The notes under the pieces: generated by a model | The model's input: the letters and a program-made list of their open reading frames with translations, nothing else | Told to the model about the DNA's origin: nothing | The model's database searches: none | Translations under genes and position numbers: made by a program | In this document: positions 52,114 to 60,713 of the stretch, in pieces | How positions within the stretch are numbered: the first letter of the stretch is position 1 | Layout: every line of letters begins with the position of its first letter | DNA from: Limosilactobacillus reuteri | GTDB taxonomy: Bacteria; Bacillota; Bacilli; Lactobacillales; Lactobacillaceae | DNA: 64,000 bases | Reading direction: 5' to 3' | NCBI RefSeq assembly: GCF_020784725.1 | Contig: NZ_JAJGTZ010000044.1 | Span: 211,688-275,687 of the forward strand

Positions 52114-52130
52114 ATCCCTAATAATAGGAT
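52114..52130. promoter_or_regulatory. TCCCTAAT-type palindrome between moaE and the flavodoxin gene
   Basis: ATCCCTAATAATAGGAT is an imperfect palindrome of the same type as the narG/moeB site. It lies 23 bases upstream (centre) of TATACT (52145-52150), a likely -10 box for the flavodoxin gene, and faces the divergent moaE-moaD-narK operon. Candidate NreC operator. Confidence 0.5.
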
Positions 52131-52178
52131 TTTTAGCGACTTGTTATACTAGCATTTGAATGAAAGGATGATTAATCA

Positions 52179-52628
52179 ATGAATACTTTAATTCTCTACG
52201 ATACACTCTACGGTCATAACTTCGAATTAGGAACCTTTATTCATCAAACTATCCTTCCATCTGCCAGTTTTCTTTCTTTTAAGGAGGACTTCCAAGTAAA
52301 ATTAGATAGGATTGACTTGCTTATCCTCTGTCCTTGTACTTATGGTGAAGGACAACTGACAGCATCTGAAGAAAAGTTCTATAATTATCTTTGTCAGTTT
52401 TCTGTCCCAAGGCTAATTTACTATATTGCAGGTGTAGGAGATAAAAATTTTGGTTCAGCAAAATTTGCTAACGCAGTAAATATTTTTGATCACCAATTGC
52501 GTCAACATGGTGCCTCACCGTTAGCACCCTCATTAAAAATCGACTATGAAGACCTGCCAACTGCTCAGCAAACAGTTACTGATGAACTCACTAATTTCTT
52601 AAGAAAAGGAAGAGATTCTAATTACTAA
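52179..52628 (+). CDS. Flavodoxin
   Basis: A 149-residue protein with the flavodoxin FMN-phosphate loop DTLYGHN near the N-terminus (residues 6-12), a CPCTYGEGQ segment (about 50-58) at the position of the 60s loop, and a YIAGVGDKNFGSAKFANAV stretch (about 82-100) matching the FMN-binding 90s loop. A small electron carrier, here coupled to a metal-type ABC transporter and Mo-cofactor genes. Its 3' end overlaps the permease coding region. Confidence 0.78.
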   Translation: MNTLILYDTLYGHNFELGTFIHQTILPSASFLSFKEDFQVKLDRIDLLILCPCTYGEGQLTASEEKFYNYLCQFSVPRLIYYIAGVGDKNFGSAKFANAVNIFDHQLRQHGASPLAPSLKIDYEDLPTAQQTVTDELTNFLRKGRDSNY

Positions 52629-53616
52629 GCATCATTATCACCTAACACTTTTTACCGCATTCTTATTAGTTATTATTGCAGTAGTTCTCGCTCTTTCTTG
52701 TGGGCGGATCTATTATTCACCAATTATGATCATTCAAACCCTCTTGCACCCGCAAAATAATCCAGTCGCAGCAAACATTATTTTTAACCTCCGTCTTCCT
52801 AGAATCACCGGCGCGCTATTAGTTGGCGCTGGTCTAGCAATGGCTGGCTGTTCCTTTCAGAGTGTTTTTCATAATCCTTTAGTCTCACCTGATATTTTAG
52901 GGGTGTCATATGGATCGGCCGCCGGAGCTGCTAGTGCAATTCTCTTAGGCTATGGCATTGGACTTACTCAACTCTTTGCTTTTATTGGTGGGATTATTGC
53001 GGTTAGCTTGACTTTATTGATTGCCCAAATCCTTCATCAGCACGGAACCTTAATTCTAGTATTAGCCGGAATTGTGATTTCAGGATTTATGCAAGCATTG
53101 GTTGGATTATTAAAGTATATTGCTGATCCGGATTCACAATTACAAAGTATTGTCTACTGGCAACTAGGTAGTTTAGCAAAAGTTGATTTTTCGAATATTA
53201 TCGCTGTCCTTCCCTTTTTGATTGTAGGTACAATAATTCTATTTATCCTTCGCTGGCATATGACAATTCTTTCACTTGGTAGCCAACAAGCACGTCTAGA
53301 AGGAATTAATGTGGATATGGAACAACTACTGATAATTACTGCCAGTACGTTTTTAACCGCTGCAACAGTTTGTCTTAGTGGAAATATTGGCTGGATTGGG
53401 CTTGTGATTCCGCATATTGCTCGACTTTTAGTTGGTGATGATACAAAAGAAACTCTTCCCCTTGCAGCAGTTATCGGTGCACTCTTTTTGTTAATTGTCG
53501 ATACAATGGCTCGATCTCTATCGGCAGGGGAAATCCCATTAAGTATTCTAACTGGCTTCATTGGAGCACCCCTATTTGTTTACATTCTAGTTAAGAAGAA
53601 GGTGCAATTAAATTGA
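52621..53616 (+). CDS. FecCD-family ABC transporter permease, probably molybdate (MolB-like), non-AUG start
   Basis: The reading frame is open from 52603. The first ATG (52726) would remove the first membrane helix (residues THHYHLTLF...VLALSCGRI). Codons before it encode a proper TM1 and the GRIYYSP segment usual for FecCD permeases, so translation probably starts at ATT 52621 (or ATT 52615) behind an aaggaagag site, overlapping the flavodoxin stop. The remainder has about nine helices with RLPRITGALLVGAGLAMAG and GWIGLVIPHIARLLVG. MolB-type molybdate permeases belong to this family; context favours molybdate over iron-siderophore. Confidence 0.8.
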   Translation: MTKHHYHLTLFTAFLLVIIAVVLALSCGRIYYSPIMIIQTLLHPQNNPVAANIIFNLRLPRITGALLVGAGLAMAGCSFQSVFHNPLVSPDILGVSYGSAAGAASAILLGYGIGLTQLFAFIGGIIAVSLTLLIAQILHQHGTLILVLAGIVISGFMQALVGLLKYIADPDSQLQSIVYWQLGSLAKVDFSNIIAVLPFLIVGTIILFILRWHMTILSLGSQQARLEGINVDMEQLLIITASTFLTAATVCLSGNIGWIGLVIPHIARLLVGDDTKETLPLAAVIGALFLLIVDTMARSLSAGEIPLSILTGFIGAPLFVYILVKKKVQLN

Positions 53617-54389
53617 AAGTCCTCGAAGTTAATAATCTTAGTTTTGCCTATTCAAAAACACATCCGGTCTTTCGCAACGTTAACTTTAGTCTCGAAGCTG
53701 GAGAGGTATTTACTATCCTTGGCCCTAACGGTGTTGGAAAATCAACGCTTCTCCACTGCTTAGTCGGACTTTTAACACCAAATGAAGGAACCGTAATAAT
53801 TGATGGAAAAGAGCTTGGGACTGTGAAGCGCAAAACGCTTGCCCAACAAGTTGCCTATGTTCCTCAGGATTATCATGTTAATTCCAATCTCACAGTACTT
53901 GATTATCTATTAACTGGTCGTGCACCTTATCTTTCTTTTCTCCAAACTCCGCATCAGAAAGACGTTCAACTTGCTGAAACCTACTTACAACGTTTTTATC
54001 TTTCGTCTCTTCGTGATCATTCTTTTATTTCATTAAGCGGCGGCCAGCAACAGCTAATTACGATTATTCGAGCCCTAATCCAAGAACCACGCTTGTTAAT
54101 TCTCGATGAACCGATGGCTGCCCTTGATGTAAGTCGACAGTACGAAATATTAAAACTAATTCAAGACTTAGCTCAGCAAAAAATCACCATTATTCTTACT
54201 ACCCACCTTCCAGATCATGCTTTAATGCTACCGACTACAATCGGCCTTCTTGATTCAAAAGGTTCCATGCTTACCGGATCGTGTGAGGAGTTAATGACAA
54301 CTGAACAGCTAGAAAGGATCTATCATGTTCCACTAACTCTTACTTATCTACCTGATCTTCAACGATATACTTGTCAAATTAAGCTCTAA
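53613..54389 (+). CDS. FecE/MolC-type ABC transporter ATPase
   Basis: A 258-residue ATPase with Walker A GPNGVGKST (about 38-46), signature LSGGQQQL (about 141-148), Walker B LLILDEPMAALD (about 162-173) and a switch His in LTTHLPDHAL. The TTG start overlaps the permease stop codon. It energises the adjacent permease. Confidence 0.88.
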   Translation: MKVLEVNNLSFAYSKTHPVFRNVNFSLEAGEVFTILGPNGVGKSTLLHCLVGLLTPNEGTVIIDGKELGTVKRKTLAQQVAYVPQDYHVNSNLTVLDYLLTGRAPYLSFLQTPHQKDVQLAETYLQRFYLSSLRDHSFISLSGGQQQLITIIRALIQEPRLLILDEPMAALDVSRQYEILKLIQDLAQQKITIILTTHLPDHALMLPTTIGLLDSKGSMLTGSCEELMTTEQLERIYHVPLTLTYLPDLQRYTCQIKL

Positions 54390-54390
54390 T

Positions 54391-54445
54391 TAAAAACATC
54401 CCCTTGCTTTGGATAATTAATATCCAGTTTAGGGGATGTTTTTTA
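54391..54445. terminator. Bidirectional terminator between the ATPase and binding-protein genes
   Basis: aaaaacatcccct and aggggatgtttttt pair across an AT-rich loop. Confidence 0.8.
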
Positions 54446-54447
54446 TG

Positions 54448-55467
54448 CTAATTTTCACCAGCTAAAATTTGCTTTGCTTGTTTAACTGTTAAATTGTAGT
54501 GGTAGTATTTTTGATAAAATTTTTGAACTTCAGAGACCATGTTAATATTCTTCATTTCTTGGGGATGAAGAGTCTTTGCTGCCCATAAGACTTGCAGTGC
54601 TTCTTCCGCGCTATAACGATCCCATGGGAAGGTCCCTTGAGGATTTCCATATACTTTGTTTTCGCGCACAGCTTTTAATTGACTTAACTGACTATTAGCA
54701 CGTAATGCTTTTCGTGCTTGGGTAGTAGACGTACTACCAACGATAATTACATCTGGATTCGCTTTAATTAATTCTTCAGGCGTAACTGAGATTTGATTTC
54801 CCTTTTTAGGAATAGCATTCTCTCCACCTGCTAGTTTAATCCACTCGTTAACAATTGTTCTTTGCCCGTCAACCTTGGTAAGATCTGTTGAATTAACAAT
54901 ATGAAGAACCGTTGGCGTCGATTTTCGGCTCTTCAAATTTTGCTTAACAAGATTAATGTTGTTTGTTAATTCCTTGTTGTATTGCCGAGCAATTCTTGGA
55001 GAACTTCCGCCTAAAACATTTGCAGTTAATGTAACTGACTTCTTTAACCCAGTAAAATCGGTATACATTGCGTTAACTGTTGGTAATTTTGCTTGACGGG
55101 ATTCCTTTATTTGAGCTTGATCAGAGGCAATTACAACGTCCGGTTTTGTCCTTGCCAATTCTTCAACTTGAATTTGATTACCTGCTAATGGTGCAGCAAC
55201 TTTAGCAATTTTTGGATCTACCACTGTGAACCAATGTTGCTTCTTAACAAGAGGTGTTGTGGCGACCAGCTTATTTTGTCCTCCTAATAACAAAACAACC
55301 TGATTATTAGCATGCCATAAGTCAGCAACGCGGTTAACCTTCTTTGGGATCTTTATTTTTTCCCCTGTCATATCTGTTACGGTTCTTGTTGAACTGGCTA
55401 TCGCCGAACTGCTAACAATACTACTAAACAGTAAAAAGATTGCTAAAAACTTCAATAATTTTTTCAT
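54448..55467 (-). CDS. FepB/MolA-type substrate-binding protein of the ABC transporter
   Basis: A 339-residue exported protein of the TroA-like class III binding proteins, with TVTDMTGEKIKIPKKVNRV after the signal and the segments KPDVVIASDQ and KANPDVIIVGS marking the two lobes. The signal peptide (about residues 1-27, hydrophobic, ending SSSAIAS) has no lipobox Cys, unlike most Firmicute binding proteins, so it may be released or held by other means. The ATG at 55467 has an aggag site. It is convergent with the permease/ATPase genes, but the only partner nearby. Molybdate is inferred. Confidence 0.75.
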   Translation of the reverse strand: MKKLLKFLAIFLLFSSIVSSSAIASSTRTVTDMTGEKIKIPKKVNRVADLWHANNQVVLLLGGQNKLVATTPLVKKQHWFTVVDPKIAKVAAPLAGNQIQVEELARTKPDVVIASDQAQIKESRQAKLPTVNAMYTDFTGLKKSVTLTANVLGGSSPRIARQYNKELTNNINLVKQNLKSRKSTPTVLHIVNSTDLTKVDGQRTIVNEWIKLAGGENAIPKKGNQISVTPEELIKANPDVIIVGSTSTTQARKALRANSQLSQLKAVRENKVYGNPQGTFPWDRYSAEEALQVLWAAKTLHPQEMKNINMVSEVQKFYQKYYHYNLTVKQAKQILAGEN

Positions 55468-55544
55468 TATGATCTCCTCTATTTTATTATCCAAATTTAA
55501 TTATAGGCGAGTTAAATACAAATAAAATAAGGTTTTTTATCTAA

Positions 55545-55553
55545 TTCCCTAAT
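55545..55553. promoter_or_regulatory. TTCCCTAAT element upstream of the 55.6-kb gene pair
   Basis: TTCCCTAAT lies about 23 bases upstream of TACTAA (55573-55578), a plausible -10 for the gene starting at 55604, and also faces the divergent binding-protein gene. Same motif as at 41873 and 52114. Confidence 0.45.
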
Positions 55554-55603
55554 ATTTTCTTACCTGTTTTCGTACTAAAATCAAAGAAAATGGAGGAATA
55601 TTT

Positions 55604-56563
55604 ATGAAGCGAGATCTTAAATCAGCAGTATACAAACACCTAAACTTTGTTAATGATTTTCAAAATTTCTTTGATTTTCCGGATTTTCGTGAAATGAGAC
55701 CAATTATCCGCGAAGCAGTTCAGCAGCTTGCTAAAAATAGCTTTTCGCAACCAGTCCTACCTGTTAAGATCGAGCATCAAGCACTTGTAATTGAACAACA
55801 ATTAGAACGCGAAACTAGAAAATATCAGCAACAAGGTGGTTTCTATTCTAATCAACAATCTGAACTCCATAATTTGATTCGACTCTATACCAATCTATTA
55901 CAGACAATTAGTAAACGTGAAATCATTGACCAAGAGATTGAAGATGTTATTTACGCTGTTAACCAAACTCGTGAAAGTCTCCGTAAACTAAAAGGGCTTG
56001 AAGGTTCTGGTCCTTTGTATGAGGACAATCAAGATAAAGAACTTGTGCCAGGAACCTTTTATGATGTTGTAACACGACAACTAATCCGACCTTACTTGTT
56101 AAATCCACAGGGAAAGATGGTTCCGAAAAACGTTAATTACGAGGGACGACAATTAGTAATTCAAATGATTACTTATTGCTATCGTGACTGGGATTCTTAC
56201 CTTACCCACCAATATGATGAGCAATATAACATCAAAAATGAACGTGGTCTGACAAGCAACGAGTATTATGATAAATTAGAGGAAAATGAACTGAAATATG
56301 CTGATCATGCCTATGCTGAAGTGATTGCAGATACGTTTAACGAATTTAAAAAAATTTTTGTCCCCCAATATCTTGCCACTCTTGATATTATGTCAACTAA
56401 CATCGAGAAAATTCTCATCCAATATCCTCGTCTCCGCTTGCAGCTTAATCAAGTAATCGCAAATAATTTCAAGCTTGATGCCCATGGGAAAATGCACGTG
56501 ATGGATGAACCGCTTCAAGATATCAAAAACAAGTATAACTACTACCGTGAAAACTTTAGTTAG
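55604..56563 (+). CDS. Unrecognised 319-residue helical protein, nitrate locus
   Basis: Starts at an ATG with a tggagg site. The protein is charged, mostly helical and soluble, without signal, membrane segment, P-loop or metal motif. Notable segments: FFDFPDFREMRPIIREAVQ near the N-terminus, a coiled-coil-like middle (about residues 60-140) and an aromatic central part (GTFYDVVTRQLIRPYLL; YCYRDWDSYL). Its length and helical make-up recall the 322-residue cassette protein at 48.2 kb, but I see no clear sequence match. Coupled to the next gene (9-base gap). Confidence 0.5.
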   Translation: MKRDLKSAVYKHLNFVNDFQNFFDFPDFREMRPIIREAVQQLAKNSFSQPVLPVKIEHQALVIEQQLERETRKYQQQGGFYSNQQSELHNLIRLYTNLLQTISKREIIDQEIEDVIYAVNQTRESLRKLKGLEGSGPLYEDNQDKELVPGTFYDVVTRQLIRPYLLNPQGKMVPKNVNYEGRQLVIQMITYCYRDWDSYLTHQYDEQYNIKNERGLTSNEYYDKLEENELKYADHAYAEVIADTFNEFKKIFVPQYLATLDIMSTNIEKILIQYPRLRLQLNQVIANNFKLDAHGKMHVMDEPLQDIKNKYNYYRENFS

Positions 56564-56572
56564 GAGATTATA

Positions 56573-57010
56573 ATGAAGCCTAAAATTACACCTGAAATGA
56601 AGCTAGGAACAAAAGAATTTGAAAATACTATGTTTATGCTCAATATAGCGCCTTATGAAGAAAATATTAACCGTTTTGCGTTTCAAGGTAACCTCATCCC
56701 AGAACGCCTAGACGAGGTTGCTTGGTTCTTACCAGTATACCTTTCAACTGATTTTAACCTCTTCTTTATTTTTGCTCCAAACGTCAATAATCGTTGGGCT
56801 ATTAGTTGCTCACAAGTTCAGATTGAGAATAATAATCAAATTACAGCAATGAGTGAGACGGTTCCAACTGGCCTTGGCTTAAATGCAGTAAATGAATTGA
56901 GTCCTAGTTCCGCAATTGAATTGGTAGCTTATTTAAAAACACTCGAAGTAAATGGATTAGGTTACTTTGACGAAGAAGTTGGGAAAGAAGAAAATGTACG
57001 TCTTCAATAA
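56573..57010 (+). CDS. Unrecognised 145-residue protein, nitrate locus
   Basis: An alpha/beta protein with an aggag site, 9 bases after the preceding gene. Segments such as FFIFAPNVNNRWAISCSQVQIEN suggest a beta-sheet core. It contains a single Cys and no known motif. Probably acts together with the 319-residue protein; function unknown. Confidence 0.5.
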   Translation: MKPKITPEMKLGTKEFENTMFMLNIAPYEENINRFAFQGNLIPERLDEVAWFLPVYLSTDFNLFFIFAPNVNNRWAISCSQVQIENNNQITAMSETVPTGLGLNAVNELSPSSAIELVAYLKTLEVNGLGYFDEEVGKEENVRLQ

Positions 57011-57040
57011 ATAATAGATTAGATAGCCGATTTTTATAAA

Positions 57041-57196
57041 AGGGGACTGTGACATAAGTTAAGTTACTTTTATAAAAAGCAAATACGCAGTACAACAATG
57101 GCCTCTAATGTCCGGCAAAACCGAACGTTAGAGGCCTATTGTTGCTTGCGGGGGCTCGAAAACGAAGTCACAAGTGACTTCTGTCTCGCTCCCCAT
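57041..57196. repeat. Palindromic intergenic repeat element
   Basis: It contains a long imperfect hairpin (57093-57144; caacaat-ggcctctaa / ttagaggcc-tattgttg) followed by a second structured part (57150-57194; gggggctcg ... cgctcccc) enclosing the palindrome GAAGTCACAAGTGACTTC. Its GC content is far above the surroundings. I recall similar palindromic units scattered in lactobacillus genomes; it carries no ORF and could be a MITE-like or REP-like element. Confidence 0.55.
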
Positions 57197-57981
57197 CATC
57201 TACTAAATATCTGATACCAACAATATGTTTACAAAGCAATATTAATCTCTTAACACTAATAAAACAATTTACAATCTCATATATTTATTTCGAACTTTTA
57301 TTAAAAAACCACCCATAAATTCAAATCATATGATGATTCGAATCCCTAATAACGCGCTTTATTATAAATAATCAAATAAAACAAGTATTCGCGAAGTGAT
57401 TTTTGATGGAGCACCTTCAAATCCATCAAAAATCTTCCCTAATGAAATTTAGACATCTTTTTATCAACTATAAATAAAAATCAATTTAGAATGTAACCTT
57501 ACCGAAAGTAATTTTGTTAATGTAGCGCTATTAATCATAAACTACTTTATATATTAAAACTAACAATCATTTTATACGCATATTACAAGTTATTTAGTAC
57601 GGTCGAAGGAGTATTATGAACTGTATTCAAATACTCTAAATTTATTTTTGGGGTAAACGTATTATCATTTAAGAATGGAGTTAACATTTTAACTAAATTG
57701 ATTATTTTATAGTATTCTTTAAGAATAAGTGATATCAAAAAGCCTATATCAATTCATTCTACCCGTAGGTTTTCTAATAAAAATACTTAGTAAAGATTAA
57801 TCAACTCCTCTTAATTATTTTTAGTTTTTTTATTGCTTTTTCTACTCTCTTATCGCATAATGTGCTGTACATAGCTGTTTAAAACATTCATTTTTATATC
57901 CTATGATAATTATAATTCATTAATAAATTCAAAAAAATGATAGGCATCAACTTTTGAAATTTTAATAAAGGAATAATAGCT
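57197..57981. other. 785-base AT-rich region without a recognisable gene
   Basis: No ORF with a ribosome site is found on either strand. A TTCCCTAAT element (57435-57443) is followed about 28 bases later by TATAAA (57469-57474), a possible promoter without an ORF behind it. An inverted repeat (ttttgatgga ... tccatcaaaa, about 57402-57432) lies just before it. The last 100 bases should contain the promoter of the Crp/Fnr gene. Confidence 0.45.
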
Positions 57982-58647
57982 ATGAAAAATAAAGATTATA
58001 TACATCGTGTCCCACTATTTAATGATTTATCTAATGAGGGTAAAGAGTATCTTAAAAGTTTACTACATCATAAAGCTTTTAACAAAGGAGATCTTATTTT
58101 TTCACCGAATTCACAAGATGAGCTAATTATTGTTATTTTAGGTCAAATGAAAGTTTATAAGTTGAATAAAGATGGAAAAGAACATATTATCCGAATTATC
58201 GGCGCTGGAGATTACGGCGGAGAAAATTATTTGTTTGATCTGCAAAATACAACAGTTTATGGGATAGCTCTAACTAAGACTGAAGTATGCATTCTTTATA
58301 AAGCAGATTTTCACAAATTATTAAAAATAGACCATCAAGTTGGCCAAAATCTTTTAAAATTAAACGCTCAAAAATCAGTTGAATTGGAAAGACAAGCGGA
58401 ATTACTATCTTTTTACCGCGTTGATATTAGATTAGCAGCCTATTTAGAAGACCTTTATAACGTTGCTTATAATGAAGAAGAAAATTCCATTACCCTCCCA
58501 ATGTCATTAAAAAACCTTGCAAGTTATTTAGGGACTAGTGCTGAAAGTCTCTCCCGTTATTTTAGGGATTTTGAAACAAAGGACTGGATAGAACGACATC
58601 ACAGAAAAATTATTATAAAACCAGCTTTTTGGGAGCAGTTTAAGTAG
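57982..58647 (+). CDS. Crp/Fnr-family transcriptional regulator
   Basis: A 221-residue protein with an N-terminal cyclic-nucleotide-binding-like beta roll (about residues 10-125, with GDLIFSPNSQDELIIVILGQMKVY), a dimerisation helix and a C-terminal winged helix whose recognition part is LASYLGTSAESLSRYFRDF (about 172-190). There is one Cys only, so it cannot hold an Fnr-type four-Cys iron-sulfur cluster. Its position beside the nitrate locus suggests a redox or anaerobic role, but no target boxes could be assigned. Confidence 0.85.
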   Translation: MKNKDYIHRVPLFNDLSNEGKEYLKSLLHHKAFNKGDLIFSPNSQDELIIVILGQMKVYKLNKDGKEHIIRIIGAGDYGGENYLFDLQNTTVYGIALTKTEVCILYKADFHKLLKIDHQVGQNLLKLNAQKSVELERQAELLSFYRVDIRLAAYLEDLYNVAYNEEENSITLPMSLKNLASYLGTSAESLSRYFRDFETKDWIERHHRKIIIKPAFWEQFK

Positions 58648-58780
58648 ACCTTATTCCCAATAACATAATTTTAATAGCTATTTACATCCTGAATGTTGAC
58701 ATTAACTATAATTTGACATTGAAATAGAATGAATTTTGAAGAATTTTTGTCATTCAATTGATTTTAAGCTCTTCATAAGC

Positions 58781-58829
58781 AAAAAGATGGCGACATCGAG
58801 AACTTTTTCTCACGTCTCCATCTTTTTTA
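58781..58829. terminator. Bidirectional terminator
   Basis: aaaaagatggcgac pairs with gtctccatctttttt (one unpaired position); it serves the Crp/Fnr gene and the convergent 628-residue gene. Confidence 0.75.
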
Positions 58830-60713
58830 TATTTCTTCTACTTGTTTATATAGCTTTGAGATCACTTTTGGTGGTAAATTACTATTTTCAAGAAAATCTA
58901 GCAACTCATCACGGTTAATTTTTCCCACTTGAATTCCACTAATAATCTCACTTGACAATTTAGGGGCTTCCAAATTAATTTCCATTTCAGACACTAGTTT
59001 AGCAATATTTTTGGTCCTTAACAATTCATAATTAGACCATCCCCGGTTCCATGGACGTCGGATATTTGTAGCAGTTAATGCTAAGATTTTAATCAATGGT
59101 TCATTAGCTTTATCCGGTTTAACACTCAGGCCGTGCTCCTCGTTTAAGAATGTAACAACCTTATTAATTGCATCATTTACGCTTGCTAATTCAAGCCCAT
59201 AATCACTCATTTTTAATTGATAAAGTGATAAGAAAGCAGCGCCTTTAAGATCGTCTCCAGATAATCCATATTGGTTTGCAAGCAGTTCTTCTAATTCTTG
59301 TTGATAGTTGCTAATGTTTGTAAATGGATTAAAGTTGTTATCAACTAAGATTTCTTTTTCTGGAATATAGTATAGCAGTCCCTGCTGATGTTTATAAAAT
59401 GAAGGAAGCCTATTCTCATCTTTAATAAGAAGTGGACTAAAAATGAAAATTTCAGGAGCAATATCAACATTCTTAAATTCTTCTTTAAAATCAATAATGC
59501 AGTATTCCATCGTCATTTCGTCGAATTTATTTTGAATATATTGCTCAAATCGTTCTTTATCAATTGTGGGATTTTGAGAATGAATAATTTGGTAAGCTTG
59601 TTGTGCAGAAATAAGACCATACAAAGCAATGAATGATTTAAGATATTCGTCAAGCATTTTATCAGTTTGTGGACCAAATACTGCTGGAAGCTTCTCTGAT
59701 TCACTAAATAATGAAGCGAGAAAATCCCCTATTACTTGATCATTATCTTCATCAAGATCGACAGGGTCTTTTTGCGTATATACAATAATGTCATCGTATT
59801 CATTATCACTAAGGATATCTTGATTTTTCAAGTACTTTGCTAGTTTTTTCAACGAGGCCTTAATATTCGTTCGTTCTGTTTTTCCTACTCCGTGAAATTC
59901 CAGTTCATCAACACTAGTTTGAATATCAAGATTAAAAATAGTGCTCAAACGATAGGCGACCCATTCATTAAGATAAAATTGCAAGTTATCTCGATAACGG
60001 CGAATAGTTCTAGTACTAGAATTACGCTTAGCATCAGCAAGGAAAAGGTCTAAGAGTTGATTATTTGCATCTTGGATTTGTTGAATTGCATTATCAACAC
60101 CATCGGCAGTAAGTTTTTCTCCATCTAACTGACTTAATCTTCTTAACTTATTAGTAATTTCTTTTAAGTACAATTCTTCTAAATTTACGTGTTTAATGTT
60201 AAAAGGTTGAGCCATTTCGATTATCTTAACCGTCTCGCCTTCACCAACATAAATTCTACCCTTTTGTTGTACCTTTTTAACCAATGATTGTGCTAAGTCT
60301 ACTTCATTGACTACGGTTTTGGCTTGTGGCTTTATGACATCTTGATAAAAATTAGTTATAGTTTTTATTTGTAAAGGGTGAACTGTTTTACCGATTTGCC
60401 AATCCCCGCCTGTGGCTAAGTAATCTGTCAATGATTCGGCAGACAACCCTAATTCTTGCCAAATTATTGCTAGTTGTTTCTCAAAACGTTCTTTAATCGT
60501 TTGCTTATTTTTAGCATTTACGTCAAATAAGACGATTGCCATGGTGGTAGCATCATTTAAGAAAATTATGTTCTTCTTGCGTTTAGCAGTATAGTAAGTA
60601 GCATGCCACGAAAAAAGCGGATTAGCTAAGACCATGGCCATATTTTCTTCGCTCGTTGCTTGTTGATAAGTATTAAATAGCTTCTGTGCTCGCCTCTCAA
60701 CGTTAATAAACAC
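58827..60713 (-). CDS. Unrecognised 628-residue multidomain protein (possible DUF6933-like N-terminus)
   Basis: A soluble acidic protein. The N-terminal 95 residues (MFINVERRAQKLF, then NIIFLNDATTMAIVLF) resemble DUF6933 domains; this is tentative. Residues about 225-310 (RTIRRYRDNLQFYLNEWVAYR ... KASLKKLAKYL) resemble the SAM-like helical module seen with SEC-C and pRiA4b-type proteins. The C-terminal half has no motif I recognise; EKEILVDNNFNPF marks a beta region. It is one base away from the upstream 101-residue gene, so the two form an operon. Function unknown. Confidence 0.5.
   Translation of the reverse strand: MFINVERRAQKLFNTYQQATSEENMAMVLANPLFSWHATYYTAKRKKNIIFLNDATTMAIVLFDVNAKNKQTIKERFEKQLAIIWQELGLSAESLTDYLATGGDWQIGKTVHPLQIKTITNFYQDVIKPQAKTVVNEVDLAQSLVKKVQQKGRIYVGEGETVKIIEMAQPFNIKHVNLEELYLKEITNKLRRLSQLDGEKLTADGVDNAIQQIQDANNQLLDLFLADAKRNSSTRTIRRYRDNLQFYLNEWVAYRLSTIFNLDIQTSVDELEFHGVGKTERTNIKASLKKLAKYLKNQDILSDNEYDDIIVYTQKDPVDLDEDNDQVIGDFLASLFSESEKLPAVFGPQTDKMLDEYLKSFIALYGLISAQQAYQIIHSQNPTIDKERFEQYIQNKFDEMTMEYCIIDFKEEFKNVDIAPEIFIFSPLLIKDENRLPSFYKHQQGLLYYIPEKEILVDNNFNPFTNISNYQQELEELLANQYGLSGDDLKGAAFLSLYQLKMSDYGLELASVNDAINKVVTFLNEEHGLSVKPDKANEPLIKILALTATNIRRPWNRGWSNYELLRTKNIAKLVSEMEINLEAPKLSSEIISGIQVGKINRDELLDFLENSNLPPKVISKLYKQVEEI

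Noticed and set aside
57982..58647. Oxygen-sensing Fnr with an iron-sulfur cluster
   Set aside because: The protein has only a single Cys, so it cannot bind an Fnr-type four-Cys cluster.
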